Of a stretch of DNA of 64,000 bases, positions 9,801 to 18,893 are shown piece after piece. The translations under genes and the position numbers were made by a program. The stretch covers positions 28,700-92,699 of the forward strand of contig JANYDW010000027.1 of NCBI GenBank assembly GCA_025363455.1, written 5' to 3'. The notes beneath the pieces are model-generated. The model did not search any database. It was not told where the DNA came from and saw only the letters and a list, made by a program, of their open reading frames with translations. The first letter of the stretch is position 1. Each line of letters opens with the position of its first letter. The DNA comes from Oleiharenicola sp. GTDB taxonomy: Bacteria; Verrucomicrobiota; Verrucomicrobiia; Opitutales; Opitutaceae.

Positions 9801-10539
9801 GCGCAACGACGCCTACGCCCGCGCTACGCTGGACGACATCATCGGCGCCGACAAGCTGGCCTCCGCCCGCCGATTCGCCGCCACCGAGTTCCGCAGCGGG
9901 GTTTTCCTCAGTCAGGCCGACGGCACGTATCGCTTTGAGCCTCTGCCCCGCATCGCCCAGGTCGCCCCGTTCCAAGGCCTCGTGGCCGGTGACTTTGACG
10001 GCGATGGTCACGCTGATATCTACACGGTGCAGAATTCCTACGCGCCGATTCCGCTCGTCGGCCGTTTCGACGGTGGCTTGAGCCAGCTGCTGCGCGGCGA
10101 CGGCCACGGCCATTTCACGGCGGTCTCCCCGCTGGAAAGCGGGTTGGAGGTGCCGGGGGACGCGAAGGCCCTGGCCGTGCTCGATCTGGACGGCGACGGG
10201 TGGCCGGACTTCCTCGTTACCCGTAACAATGCCACCACGCTGGCATGGCGGAACACCGGGGTAAACGGCCGGCATTCAGTCGGGGTGCGCCTGCACGGTC
10301 CCGCCGGCAATGCTGCCGCCATTGGCGCCCGCCTTTCCCTGGAACTCGCCGACGGCTCGACTCAGACGGCAGAAGTCGCCGCGGGGGGCGGCTACAACTC
10401 CCAATCCGCAGCGGAGGTCTTTTTCGGGTTGCCGGCCGGGAACCCCCTGCACGGCCTGACTGTTCGCTGGCCCGACGGTATCATCACCCGACATGACTTG
10501 CCGCCCCAAGGCGGTGCGATCACCCTGACTCACCCATGA
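6874..10539 (+). CDS. Giant two-lobed CRTAC1-like protein (VCBS + ASPIC/UnbV, twice)
   Basis: This 1221-residue exported protein starts with a hydrophobic signal-like region (residues 16-33, WICPVPRWLWLGLCLWTAAS). Lobe 1 (about 60-620) has many D-x-D-x-D-G calcium loops and ends in an ASPIC/UnbV domain at about 544-620 (NRFGVGATVRIES, YLSSSEPILHFGLG, VSWPSG). A proline-rich linker (PPAVKPPPPASAG) joins lobe 2 (about 640-1221), with further VCBS blades and a second, more divergent ASPIC-like end (IGARLSLELADG, VRWPDG). CRTAC1-type proteins are extracellular Ca-binding propellers; bacterial functions are largely unknown. The full-length paralogue at 15654-18893 shares the opening motif GEHYQEL. 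Its stop overlaps the original start of the broken gene downstream (ATGA, 10536-10539). Confidence 0.88.
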   Translation: MFTLSNHERTLVWICPVPRWLWLGLCLWTAASAGEKTTASGLVESPLAPHSGLRGATMFTLLRPDQTGIVTDNRYDDPKMWGEHYQELALGGMGTGVAIGDYDNDGRPDIFVVSKTGSPCRLFRNLGNWKFEDVTEKAGLTGETGMLEKGLGWLKRASGQEVQAKDDMEAWRQGAVFVDVNNDGWLDIFVCRFNAPNLLYINQGDGTFKEEATARGLGVADACGVGAFCDYDRDGWLDVYITTNMLDASRHPNGQRGYLFHNNGKGTFTNVTEHAGIYGESLSHSATWWDYDGDGWPDLYVANDFSGTDRLYHNNRDGTFKDVIGQVVPHIPYSSMGADFGDINNDGRPDLLVADMAATTHEKDHRGMADSRTLNASETGVTQYSHNALFLNTGTGRCLEASHLAGLAATDWTWSVRFEDLDNDGRLDLFVTNGMNREYQNTDLRDRIILAESATERMRQMKSSLPLAEIHLAYRNLGDLRFEETGAAWGLNQRGVSFGAAFGDLDGDGDLDLVYANYENGPSVLRNDSDTGHRLIVALRGTRSNRFGVGATVRIESASGAQVRTLMVARGYLSSSEPILHFGLGNDSVIERLTVSWPSGLTQTFSSVAVDRKLTITEPDAPPAVKPPPPASAGQFTEVSQAVGFSLTVRENSRQEASPQPLLPVSFRSRTPALAVGDINGDGRDDAFLGDTSADSARLLVGADGRFTPADSSVFTTPTVLEGGPVLLFDADGDGANDLLDTRGGTGLLAGAGEYQPQLFLNDGHGSFRGAPAALPALPISVGAVAAVDFDRDGRLDLFVGGRVLPGQYPLPPRSALLVNRGGRFEDVTEAVAPGLREVGMVSSAVWSDVDGDGWPDLLLALEWGTIKYFHNEQGRSFTDQSESAGFAAAGIGWWTALASADFNGDGRPDFVAGNVGLNTQYHATPEHPALLYYGRFAPGRPPQLIEAYYEGDKVFPWRTRKDLGAQIPSILQRYPRNDAYARATLDDIIGADKLASARRFAATEFRSGVFLSQADGTYRFEPLPRIAQVAPFQGLVAGDFDGDGHADIYTVQNSYAPIPLVGRFDGGLSQLLRGDGHGHFTAVSPLESGLEVPGDAKALAVLDLDGDGWPDFLVTRNNATTLAWRNTGVNGRHSVGVRLHGPAGNAAAIGARLSLELADGSTQTAEVAAGGGYNSQSAAEVFFGLPAGNPLHGLTVRWPDGIITRHDLPPQGGAITLTHP

Positions 10540-10544
10540 ATGGT

Positions 10545-10595
10545 ATGATCCGGGGACATAGGTAACACTTTGTCCGGGGACATGGGTTACACTTT
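10545..10595 (+). repeat. IS left end with duplicated GGGGACAT subrepeats
   Basis: The left end contains CCGGGGACATAGGTAACACT followed at once by CCGGGGACATGGGTTACACT, two near-identical direct units in tandem. The right end carries the same two units inverted. Paired subterminal repeats of this kind are probable transposase-binding sites. Confidence 0.8.
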
Positions 10596-10601
10596 CAGGC
10601 T

Positions 10602-11824
10602 ATGGCCTGGAACCAAGTAACCCTCATGGAACAGAAGCATCGCTTCGTCAGTCTCGCGGCCACTGGCCGCTTCACGTTTACGGAGTTGTGCGCGGATTTC
10701 CACGTCAGCCGGAAGACCGGCCACAAGTGGGTCGTCCGTTACCGTAAGGAAGGCGCGGCGGGTTTGCGCGAGCGCAGCCGCCGGCCGCACGGCTGCGCGC
10801 ACCAGACCGCCGCCCGGATCGAGCAACTCATCCTGCGGGAACGCCGCAAGCACCGGACCTGGGGACCGAAGAAGCTGCGGCGGCTGTTGCGCCGCGACCA
10901 CCGCATCCGGCAGCCGCCGGCTTGCAGCACCATCGCCGGGATCCTGCGCCGGAGTGGCTTGAGTCAGCGACCTCGGCGCAAGCCGGGTCTCTACGAGGTT
11001 TCCCGCCATGCGCTCACCGTCCCGACGCATCCCAACCACGTTTGGACGGTGGACTTCAAGGGCTGGTTCACCTTGGGCAATGGCCAGCGCTGCGATCCGC
11101 TCACGGTCTGCGATCTGTTCAGCCGTTACTATCTGGCCTGCCGGGCCCGACCCAACCAGCAGTTTGCCGGCACCCTGCGGGCTTTCCACAAGCTCATGCG
11201 CCGGCACGGTTTGCCCGAGATCATCCGGGTGGACAACGGCACGCCCTTCGCCTCCCTGGCCTTGGGCCGGCTCTCGCAACTGAGCGCGTGGTGGATCAAC
11301 CAAGGTATCATCGTCGAGTTCATCCAGCCGGCTTCGCCGCAACAAAATGGCTCCCACGAGCGCGGCCACCGCGACCTGAAGGCCGAAGCCACGCAACCGC
11401 CTTCACCAACCATGGCCGCCCAACAACGGCGCTTTGATCGCGGCAACACCTGCGCAACCATGTCCGACCGCATGAGGCGTTGGGGATGCTCTGTCCGGCC
11501 CAAATCTACCGCCGCAGTCCCCGGCGCTTGCGCGACAACGACACTGCCGTGCGTTACCCGAAGGACTGGCTGGTGCGCCGGGTTTCCGCCAGCGGCCACC
11601 TCTGGTATGACGGGCACAACTACCACCTGGGCGAAGTTTTCGCGCACTGTCGCGTCGGATTGAGCATGGCAGCCACGGGCCGCACCGAGCTCTACTTCGC
11701 CAATCGCCACCTCGGTCACCTCGTCCTCGATCCGGCGGAGCGATTCCGGCCTCCGGCCTACATCGCTCCGCCGGATCGGAAATCCCTCGCCAAATCCCAC
11801 CTCAAAACTAAACCAAAAGTGTAA
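10602..11824 (+). pseudogene. IS481-family transposase, frameshifted
   Basis: The N-terminus (MAWNQVTLMEQKHRF) has a helix-turn-helix region (FTELCADFHVSRKTGHKWV), followed by an integrase core with WTVDFKGWF, VDNGTPF and a late glutamate region (QQNGSHERGHRDLK), giving the D-D-E order. After AQQRRFD at about 11440 the frame changes: the expected continuation RQHLRNHVRPHEALGMLCP lies in the -1 frame and runs on to KPKV and a TAA at 11824. The net loss of 1 or 4 bases is between about 11436 and 11443. No slippery heptamer is present there, so decay is more likely than programmed frameshifting. Confidence 0.85.
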
Positions 11825-11864
11825 CCTATGTCCTTGGACAAAGTGTAACCCATGTCCGGATCAT
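11816..11864 (-). repeat. IS right end, inverted copy of the left end
   Basis: Read on the minus strand this is ATGATCCGGACATGGGTTAC followed by a second unit GGACATAGGTTACACTTT, matching the left end apart from a few bases and a shorter G run. Confidence 0.8.
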
Positions 11865-14221
11865 TCCAATCGTAATCGCTACGCCAAAGAAGGCGCCGGC
11901 TGTCGCCGCATCATATTCCTGCTTGGACTCGGGCTGTGGGCCATGGCCCCACTTTGGGCGGGCGAGGCCAAGCCATCGCCGAAATTACCGGCCGAGGTTT
12001 GCGATCCCAATGCGCCGTTGAAACCGCAACCCGAAAGCACCAAGCGGATGATCACCCGGCTGGCCGGCATCTCGCGCGAGGTCGATCCGATCATGGTGCC
12101 CTATTTCGCCGGGAAGGCGGCGGATCTGGTGCGCAAGAAATTCCCCGAGGCAAAAAATCCGGGTGAAAGAGCGACGCTGCAATGGCGTTATGCCACCGCA
12201 CTCCTGAACGACGGGCGTTCAGAGGAGGCTTTGCAGGCCATCGATGAGATGGATCGCATGCTGGCCGATAACGGCCTGTCACCGAAGCCCGACGATGTGG
12301 CGAAGATCAAGCTCCTGCGGGCCATCTGCTGGCTGCGGATGGGCGAACAGCAAAACTGCCTGAGCAATCACAACGCCGATTCGTGCCTGCTGCCGATCCG
12401 CGGCGGCGGCGTGCACCAACAGACCCGTGGCTCGCGCGGGGCGATCAAGGTTTTGCAGGAGCTGATCGATACCGCTCCCACTCCCTATGCGATCTGGTTG
12501 CTCAACATCGCCTACATGACCCTGGGTGAGTACCCCGACCAGATGCCGGAGCAATGGCGGATTCCGCCTGAGGTCTTCAACTCCGATTACGATATCAAGC
12601 GTTTCCCCGACGTCGCCGGCCAGCTTGGCCTCGACGTTGACGACCAATCCGGCGGGGTCGTCATGGATGATTTCGACAACGACGGCCTGTTGGACCTGAT
12701 GGTGTCGGCCTCGGGGCTAGACAGCCAGTTGCGCTATTTCCACAACAACGGCGACGGCACGTTTTCCGAACGGACCGAGGCGGCGGGGCTCAAGGGCCTG
12801 ACCGGCGGCCTGAACCTGATCCAGGCGACTACAACAACGACGGCTTGGTCGACGTGCTGGTGTTGCGCGGCGGATGGTTGGGCAAGGACGGCCGGTATCC
12901 CAGTTCGTTGCTGCGGAACAATGGCGACGGCACCTTCACTGATGTGACCGAGGAGGCGGGTCTGCTGTTCTATCATTCCACCCAGACCGCGGTGTGGTTC
13001 GACTACAACGGCGATGGCCTGATCGATCTGTTCATCGGCGCCGAGACGCAGTCGCCGGACGGCCCGAAGGATCCATGCATGCTCTACCGCAACAACGGTG
13101 ACGGTACCTTCACCGAGTGCGCGGCGGAGAACGGCGTGGCCATCACCGCCTGGGTCAAGGCGGTGGTGACTGGAGATTTCAACAACGACGGCCGGCCCGA
13201 CCTCTATCTCTCTGTCTTTGGCGGGGCCAATATCCTGCTGCGCAACGACGGGCCCGCCGGGGCCGACAAAACACCGAAGGCCGCGTGGCACTTCACCGAT
13301 GTTGCAAAGGCCGCCGGCGTCACCGAACCCATCAAGAGTTTCCCGTGCTGGTTCTGGGATTTCGACAATGACGGCTGGCCCGACATTTTTGTCTGCGGCT
13401 ACTCCATCACCAACGCGGGGGACATCCTCGCCGACTACCTGGGCTCGGCGCCGCCCACGGCCGAACGGCCGCGGCTCTATCACAACAACCATGACGGCAC
13501 GTTCACCAACGTCGCCCAATCGGCCGGACTCGACAAGGTGCTCGAGGGGATGGGCGCCAATTTTGGCGACCTCGACAACGACGGCTGGCTCGACTTCTAC
13601 GTCGGCACCGGGGACCCGCTGCTTGGCACCCTGATTCCGAACCGGATGTTCCGCAACGACGGCGGACATTCATTCCAAGACGTGACGACCTCCGGGGGAT
13701 TCGGCCAGTTACAGAAGGGACATGGCATCGCTTTCGGCGACCTGAATAACGATGGCCAACAGGACGTCTATTCCGTGGTCGGCGGCGCCCTGATCGGCGA
13801 TCATTACCCCAATCAGCTTTTCGCCAACCCCGGCCACGACAACCACTGGCTCAAGTTGAAGCTGGAGGGGGTAAAGTCGAACCGTTCCGCCCTCGGCGCG
13901 CGCATCAAGACGGTGGTCCGCACGGCCGCCGGTGAGCGCGAAATTTATCGCGTCGTGGACAGCGGCGGCAGCTTCGGCAGCTCCCCGTTGCGGCAGGAAA
14001 TCGGGCTGGGGCAGGCCGCGGCCGTGGTGCGGGTGGAAATCCAGTGGACGACGGGCGTGACCCAGACGATCCGCGGGCTTGCCCTCGACCATTGCTATAC
14101 AATCCGTGAAGACGATGACCAGCCGCGTGAAACCGTGCTGCGAAGTTTCTCCTGGCCCGGACCTTCCAGCCTGCCGATGTCTCACCACCACATGTCCGGA
14201 AGTGCAGATAGCTCGAAATGA
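11865..14221 (+). pseudogene. CRTAC1-like (TPR-like + VCBS + ASPIC/UnbV) gene broken by IS and a 1-nt deletion
   Basis: The gene originally began at ATG 10536, overlapping the stop of the giant gene upstream, but the IS now separates codons 1-3 (M-N-G) from the rest. Without the IS the N-terminus reads MNGSNRNRYAKEG, then a hydrophobic signal region (RRIIFLLGLGLWAMAPLWAG). A helical TPR-like part follows (about 11.97-12.6 kb), then calcium-loop blades (DFDNDGLLD, DYNGDGLID, DFNNDGRPD, DLDNDGWLD, DLNNDGQQD) and an ASPIC/UnbV end (NRSALGARIKTVVR, GSSPLRQEIGLG, IQWTTG). At 12827/12828 one G is missing: the first frame runs to IQA and the DYNNDGLVD loop continues in the other frame. Starts at 11943 and 12845 could yield only fragments. 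Intact it would have been an exported propeller protein of roughly 800 residues. Confidence 0.85.
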
Positions 14222-14291
14222 CCGGCCGATGTCGGCTGGCACTTGGGCGTCCGCCAGCATCTAAGCCTGGGGGAAGATCGAATAGGTAAAA

Positions 14292-14315
14292 ATGACGGTG
14301 GTATCGCCACCATCA
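14292..14315. other. Intergenic hairpin in a 194-base gap
   Basis: ATGACGGTGG and CCACCATCAT form a 10-bp stem with one G-T position around TATC. It lies between the broken CRTAC1-like gene and the next gene. It has no U-tract, so a terminator call is weak; the rest of 14222-14415 shows nothing recognisable. Confidence 0.35.
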
Positions 14316-14415
14316 TTGCCGGATCGATTTTTTATGGTAAAATGCAAGAACCCGAAGGGCTGTGGATTGTCGCGGTGTTATGACCTTGGACCCAATCACG
14401 AATCAGTTTCTAACC

Positions 14416-15390
14416 ATGAAAATCCTGTTCCATCCGGCAAGCGTTTCGATCCTGGTTCTCCTCATTGCTATTCCGGCGCTCAGCGCCAAGCAGGACTCGC
14501 TCGTCATATCGGTCAACTCGCAGGCCAGCAGCAACTACAAGCGCCGGATTCTCCCCGACGGAAACATCAAGCCGCAAACCTATGTGGTCGGCAACGGCAG
14601 TTTGATCGGCCAGTCGTCTTCCGCCAGCACAGTCAACAATGTGGCGTTCCCCACCATTGTCCGCCTGCTGGCGCCAAGGCTCGTGCGGCAAAGTTATTAC
14701 CCGGCGCGCAAAGGGATGGCGGCCGACCTGTTGCTCGTCCTTTATTGGGGTGAAACGACGCCGTTCAGCGACGCGCCCCTGCAGAATGCCAACGCCAACT
14801 TCAGCTCGGCGCTGAACATGCGGACTGCCGCTGAAAATGGAGTCAAGGAGTCCGAAGCTCGGGGCGAGCAACAGTTCACCCTGGATGGCATCCAGTCGGC
14901 GGCCCGGAGTGTGCGCGACGCCGCGCGCGACGAGGCCGAGTCCCAGATGTTCCAAGCGCAGCTTTTTGAACAGATGCGGATCAAGTCGGACGAAGGCAAT
15001 GCCCGCTTGCTCGGCTACGTGGAGGAAATCAACCGGCGGAACAACCCCAGCCGTTTCGCCGGCGGGGGTGATTATTTCAATGAACTGATGAGCGACCTCG
15101 AAACCCCGCGATATTACGTGATCGTGCAGGCCTACGATTTTCAAATCGCTGTGAATGAAAACCGGCGCAAGCTGCTTTGGACCACCCGTATCAGCATCCC
15201 GGTCTCCGGGAGTGATTTCAACAAATGCCTGCCAGCCATGATGGCAGACGCCTCGGAGTACTTCGGCCGGAATAGTGGCCGGCTGATCCGTCGCTATCGC
15301 ACCGGCGTGGTTCGACTCGGCGAACTCGAGGTCGTCGGCGTCGAACCCGGCGAGAACACGGTGGAGCCGAAACCGGAAAGTGCCAACTAG
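14416..15390 (+). CDS. Exported protein of unknown function
   Basis: The product is about 324 residues. The ATG at 14416 gives a clean signal peptide (MKILFHPASVSILVLLIAIP, then ALSA before KQDS), so I prefer it to the earlier in-frame start at 14362. The mature part has no motif I recognise. A charged helical middle (residues about 130-215, rich in E, R, A, Q) lies between beta-rich ends, and residues 230-290 contain YYVIVQAYDFQIAVNENRRK and LLWTTRISIPVSG, which look like a beta sheet. It lies between CRTAC1-like genes on the same strand, so a periplasmic accessory role in that cluster is possible but unproven. Confidence 0.7.
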   Translation: MKILFHPASVSILVLLIAIPALSAKQDSLVISVNSQASSNYKRRILPDGNIKPQTYVVGNGSLIGQSSSASTVNNVAFPTIVRLLAPRLVRQSYYPARKGMAADLLLVLYWGETTPFSDAPLQNANANFSSALNMRTAAENGVKESEARGEQQFTLDGIQSAARSVRDAARDEAESQMFQAQLFEQMRIKSDEGNARLLGYVEEINRRNNPSRFAGGGDYFNELMSDLETPRYYVIVQAYDFQIAVNENRRKLLWTTRISIPVSGSDFNKCLPAMMADASEYFGRNSGRLIRRYRTGVVRLGELEVVGVEPGENTVEPKPESAN

Positions 15391-15408
15391 GGTTGGCTCA
15401 GTTTTTCT

Positions 15409-15480
15409 GTAGCCGCGTTGAGCCGAAGGCGAAAGCGTGGCTCATGAGGCCACGTTGTCGCTGCGCTCCAACGCGGCTAC
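15409..15480. repeat. Palindromic intergenic repeat (GTAGCCGCGTTG type)
   Basis: The unit opens with GTAGCCGCGTTG and closes with CAACGCGGCTAC, a perfect 12-bp inverted pair enclosing about 48 bases. It is a single copy in this window and has the layout of a REP-like element. Confidence 0.7.
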
Positions 15481-15653
15481 GCTGTTATTTAAGCCGCCCT
15501 GGATCGCGCCGGGGCGTGACGCTGGCCGGGCTTTCAGTTCGCGGACCGCCAGAGGCGTTGTCGCCGGCACCTTGACTCCGCTCACGGGAGTGGGTCGTAT
15601 CTTGGCCTTCACGGATGCAGCGACACGAACAAGGCCGTCGGCGAACAGGTTCG

Positions 15654-18600
15654 ATGCGGTGCTGGCCTCGGCTGGCCGCCTGGCTGCTGGCTGGGGCGGC
15701 GGTCGCCGGCGTGGCGGCCGGGCAACCGTTGAACGAGGTGGCGTTGGCGACACGCTCGGGACCGCGCGGGCCGACGATGTTCAAGCTGCTCAACTCGGCG
15801 CAGACCGGCATTGTCACCGAGAACCGATATGCCGACCCCAAGATGTGGGGCGAGCATTACCAGGAACTCGCCTATGGCGCGATGGGCACCGGCGTGGCGA
15901 TCGGCGACTACGATGGTGACGGCCGGCCCGATGTGTTTGTAGTCAGCAAGACAGAAACCTGCCGGTTGTTTCGCAACCTCGGGGACTGGAAGTTCGAAGA
16001 TGTGACCGAAAAGGCCGGCCTGAACAAAGCGGCGGGGGTCCTCGAACAGGGACTGAGCTGGATGAAGCGTACGATCGGAAGCGTGTCGGCGGACGAGCCC
16101 ACCGAGGCATGGCGGCAGGGAGCCACTTTTGTCGATGTGAACAACGACGGCTGGCTGGACCTCTATATCTGCCGGTTCAACGCGCCCAACCTGCTTTATA
16201 TCAATCAACATGATGGCACGTTCAAGGAAGAGGCCGCGGTTCGGGGGCTAGCGGTGAACGATGCCTCGGGTATGGCGGCGTTTTGCGACTACGACCGGGA
16301 CGGCTGGCTCGATGTCTACATCCAGACCAACATGCTCGATGCCGCAGGGCACCCCAACGGCCAGCGCGACTACCTTTTCCACAACAACGGCGACGGCACC
16401 TTCACCAATGTAACGGACCGGGCCGGAATCACCGGGGAAAAGTCGGGGCACTCGGCTACCTGGTGGGACTATGACGGCGACGGTTGGCCCGACATCTATG
16501 TCACCGCCGACTACGGTACCCCCGACCGTCTTTACCACAACAACCGGGATGGCACCTTCACCAACGTCATCAACCAGGCCGTGCCGCACATGCCGTACTA
16601 CGCCATGGGTTCTGATCTGGGCGACGTGAACAACGATGGGTTGATCGACCTTTTCGTCGCGGACATGGCCGCGACCACGCACGAGAAGGACCAGCGGGGC
16701 ATGGCCGGTTCCCGGGCGCGCGTGCTCACGGGCGCCGGCAATCCCGCCGAAGCGCCGCAATACATGCGCAATGCCCTCTATCTGAACACCGGGACGGGCC
16801 GGTTCCTCGAGGCGGCCGGCTTGGCGGGGCTGGCGGCGACGGACTGGACGTGGTCGGTGCGCTTGGAGGATTTGGACAACGACGGCCGTCTCGACCTGCA
16901 CGTCACCAACGGCATGATCCGTGAGTATCACAACGCCGATCTGCTGGACCGCATCATGGGGGTGGAAAATCCCCTCAATGCCCGGCAGGTGGTGCGGACG
17001 AGTCCAAAGCTGGCCGAGCGACACCTGGCGTTCCGGAACCTCGGCGACCTTCAATTCGAGGATGTGAGCACGGCGTGGGGCTTGGACCAGAAGGCCGTGA
17101 GCTTCGGTGCAGCCTTTGGTGATCTCGACGGGGACGGCGATCTCGACCTGGTCTATGCCAATTATGAGGGAGGAGTCTCGGTGTTGCGCAACGATTCGGA
17201 CAGCGGCCACCGGCTCGTCGTGGCCTTGCGCGGAACGCAATCGAACCGCTTTGGCGTGGGTGCCACCGTGCGGATCGAGACCGCAGCCGGGGTGCAGGTC
17301 CGCCAACTGGTGCTGGCCCGCGGTTACCTTTCCAGCAGTGAACCGATCCTGCATTTCGGGCTGGGGGAGGACACGCGCATCCTGCGTCTGACCGTTTCCT
17401 GGCCTAGCGGCCAGGAACAATCGTTCACGGATCTTCCGGCCGACCGGCGACTCACAATCACCGAGGCACCGGCATCTCCGGCAAAGCCAGCAACCCCGGC
17501 GCCTCTGCCGCCGGGGCAGTTCGTCGAGGTTTCTCTACCGCCAGACCGAGAAGGGAAAATGTCGCTGCCCGGCCAGGCCGGGGACATCATTGCGCCAGCG
17601 GATTTCGACCGGGACGGGCACGTTGACGCGTTTGTCGCGAGTCGCGTGGTAACGGGAAAAGGTCCGTCGACGACCCGAAATACTCTGTGGGTGTGGCGAG
17701 GGGAGAAGTTCGACGACGTGACCGACCAGCTCGCCCCGGCATTACGGACGATTGGAGCGGTGACTGCAGCGTTGTGGAGTGACGTGGACGGCGATGGCTG
17801 GCCGGACTTGCTGGTCGCCGTCATGTGGGGCCCAGTGAAGTATTTTCATAACAATGTGGGTCGCGGTTTGGAGGACCGAACGGAGGCGGCGGGCTTTGCC
17901 GCCGCGGGCACGGGCTGGTGGAACGCACTCGCCTCGGCGGATTTCAACGGAGATGGCCGGCCTGATTTTGTCGCCGGCAATCTCGGCCTGAATACCCAAT
18001 ATCACGCCAGTGCGGAGCACCCTGCGTTGCTATTCACCGGTGATTTTGCCGGCAACGGCACCACCCAGTCCCTCGAGGGTTATTACGAAGGGGACCGATT
18101 GTTTCCCTGGCTCACCCGCAATCAACTCGGCGCGACAATCCCCGCGGTGCTCCGGCGGTTTCCCAAAAACGACCAATATGCGCGAGCGAGCTTGGGGGAG
18201 ATCGTGGGCGAGGATCGTCTCGCCGCCGCCCAGCGCATGGCGGCGACGGAGTTCCGCAGCGGCGTGTTTCTCAGCCAGCCGGACGGCACGTACCAATTCT
18301 CGCCGCTGCCGCGGTTGGCGCAGATCTCCCCTATCACGGGCGTGGTGGCGGGGGATTTCGATGGAGACGGGAAGACAGACCTCTATGCCGTGCAGAATTC
18401 GTCCTCGCCGAATCCGGCGGTGGGGCGCTTCGACGGTGGCCTCAGCCAGTTATTTCGTGGCGATGGCCACGGCCATTTCGCTCCGGTGCCGGCCGCGGTG
18501 AGCGGCCTGCTGATTGGCGACGAGACGAAGGCCGTGGCGATGCTCGATTTCGACCAGGATGGTTGGCCCGATTTTCTCGTGACCCGCAAAAACGGCGAGA

Positions 18601-18893
18601 CCATGGCGTATCGTAACCGCGGGTTGTCCGACCGGCATGCGCTGGCGGTCCAATTGCGTGGTCCGGCGGGCAATCCCAGCGCTATCGGTGCCCGGGTTGA
18701 CTTCAGCTTGGCCGACGGCACGACCCAGACTGCCGAGATCTGGACCGCTTCTGGCTGCTTTTTCGGTTACACCGCCGCCCAATCGCCGCGCCAACTCCGC
18801 GTCCGCTGGCCCGACGGCCGGATTACCGAGACCGCGGTGGGGCCGGAGCCAAGGTCCCTGACGCTGTCGGCACCGGAAGGCACTACCCGATGA
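15654..18893 (+). CDS. Giant two-lobed CRTAC1-like protein, second copy
   Basis: The product is about 1079 residues. The ATG at 15654 gives a good signal peptide (MRCWPRLAAWLLAGAAVAGV, cut after VAAG), so I prefer it to the in-frame ATG at 15615. It follows the same plan as the 1221-residue paralogue: VCBS calcium loops (DYDGDGRPD, DYDRDGWLD, DVNNDGLID, DLDGDGDLD), ASPIC/UnbV at about 530-605 (NRFGVGATVRIET, GYLSSSEPILHFGLG), a short proline-rich linker, more blades, and a second ASPIC-like end (IGARVDFSLADG, VRWPDG). Lobe 2 is about 140 residues shorter than in the paralogue, accounting for the size difference. Its TGA overlaps the ATG of the SGNH/TPR gene (18890-18893), so the two are translationally coupled. 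Confidence 0.87.
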   Translation: MRCWPRLAAWLLAGAAVAGVAAGQPLNEVALATRSGPRGPTMFKLLNSAQTGIVTENRYADPKMWGEHYQELAYGAMGTGVAIGDYDGDGRPDVFVVSKTETCRLFRNLGDWKFEDVTEKAGLNKAAGVLEQGLSWMKRTIGSVSADEPTEAWRQGATFVDVNNDGWLDLYICRFNAPNLLYINQHDGTFKEEAAVRGLAVNDASGMAAFCDYDRDGWLDVYIQTNMLDAAGHPNGQRDYLFHNNGDGTFTNVTDRAGITGEKSGHSATWWDYDGDGWPDIYVTADYGTPDRLYHNNRDGTFTNVINQAVPHMPYYAMGSDLGDVNNDGLIDLFVADMAATTHEKDQRGMAGSRARVLTGAGNPAEAPQYMRNALYLNTGTGRFLEAAGLAGLAATDWTWSVRLEDLDNDGRLDLHVTNGMIREYHNADLLDRIMGVENPLNARQVVRTSPKLAERHLAFRNLGDLQFEDVSTAWGLDQKAVSFGAAFGDLDGDGDLDLVYANYEGGVSVLRNDSDSGHRLVVALRGTQSNRFGVGATVRIETAAGVQVRQLVLARGYLSSSEPILHFGLGEDTRILRLTVSWPSGQEQSFTDLPADRRLTITEAPASPAKPATPAPLPPGQFVEVSLPPDREGKMSLPGQAGDIIAPADFDRDGHVDAFVASRVVTGKGPSTTRNTLWVWRGEKFDDVTDQLAPALRTIGAVTAALWSDVDGDGWPDLLVAVMWGPVKYFHNNVGRGLEDRTEAAGFAAAGTGWWNALASADFNGDGRPDFVAGNLGLNTQYHASAEHPALLFTGDFAGNGTTQSLEGYYEGDRLFPWLTRNQLGATIPAVLRRFPKNDQYARASLGEIVGEDRLAAAQRMAATEFRSGVFLSQPDGTYQFSPLPRLAQISPITGVVAGDFDGDGKTDLYAVQNSSSPNPAVGRFDGGLSQLFRGDGHGHFAPVPAAVSGLLIGDETKAVAMLDFDQDGWPDFLVTRKNGETMAYRNRGLSDRHALAVQLRGPAGNPSAIGARVDFSLADGTTQTAEIWTASGCFFGYTAAQSPRQLRVRWPDGRITETAVGPEPRSLTLSAPEGTTR

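Larger units (their letters stand above)
10545..11864 (+). mobile_element. IS481-type insertion sequence, 1320 bp, inserted in a CRTAC1-like gene
   Basis: The element is bounded by the inverted ends ATGATCCGG (left, 10545) and CCGGATCAT (right, ending 11864) and carries a DDE transposase read left to right. Removing bases 10545-11864 joins codons GGT and TCC in frame and restores a start and signal peptide for the downstream gene, which fixes both boundaries independently. The flanks read AATGGT on the left and TCCAAT on the right, so no target duplication is visible. The transposase is frameshifted, so the copy is probably immobile by itself. Confidence 0.88.

Noticed and set aside
11430..11460. 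Programmed -1 frameshift in the IS transposase
   Set aside because: No A-AAA-AAG or similar slippery site is present, and the residues expected at the joint (R-W-R) are partly missing, as with a deletion.
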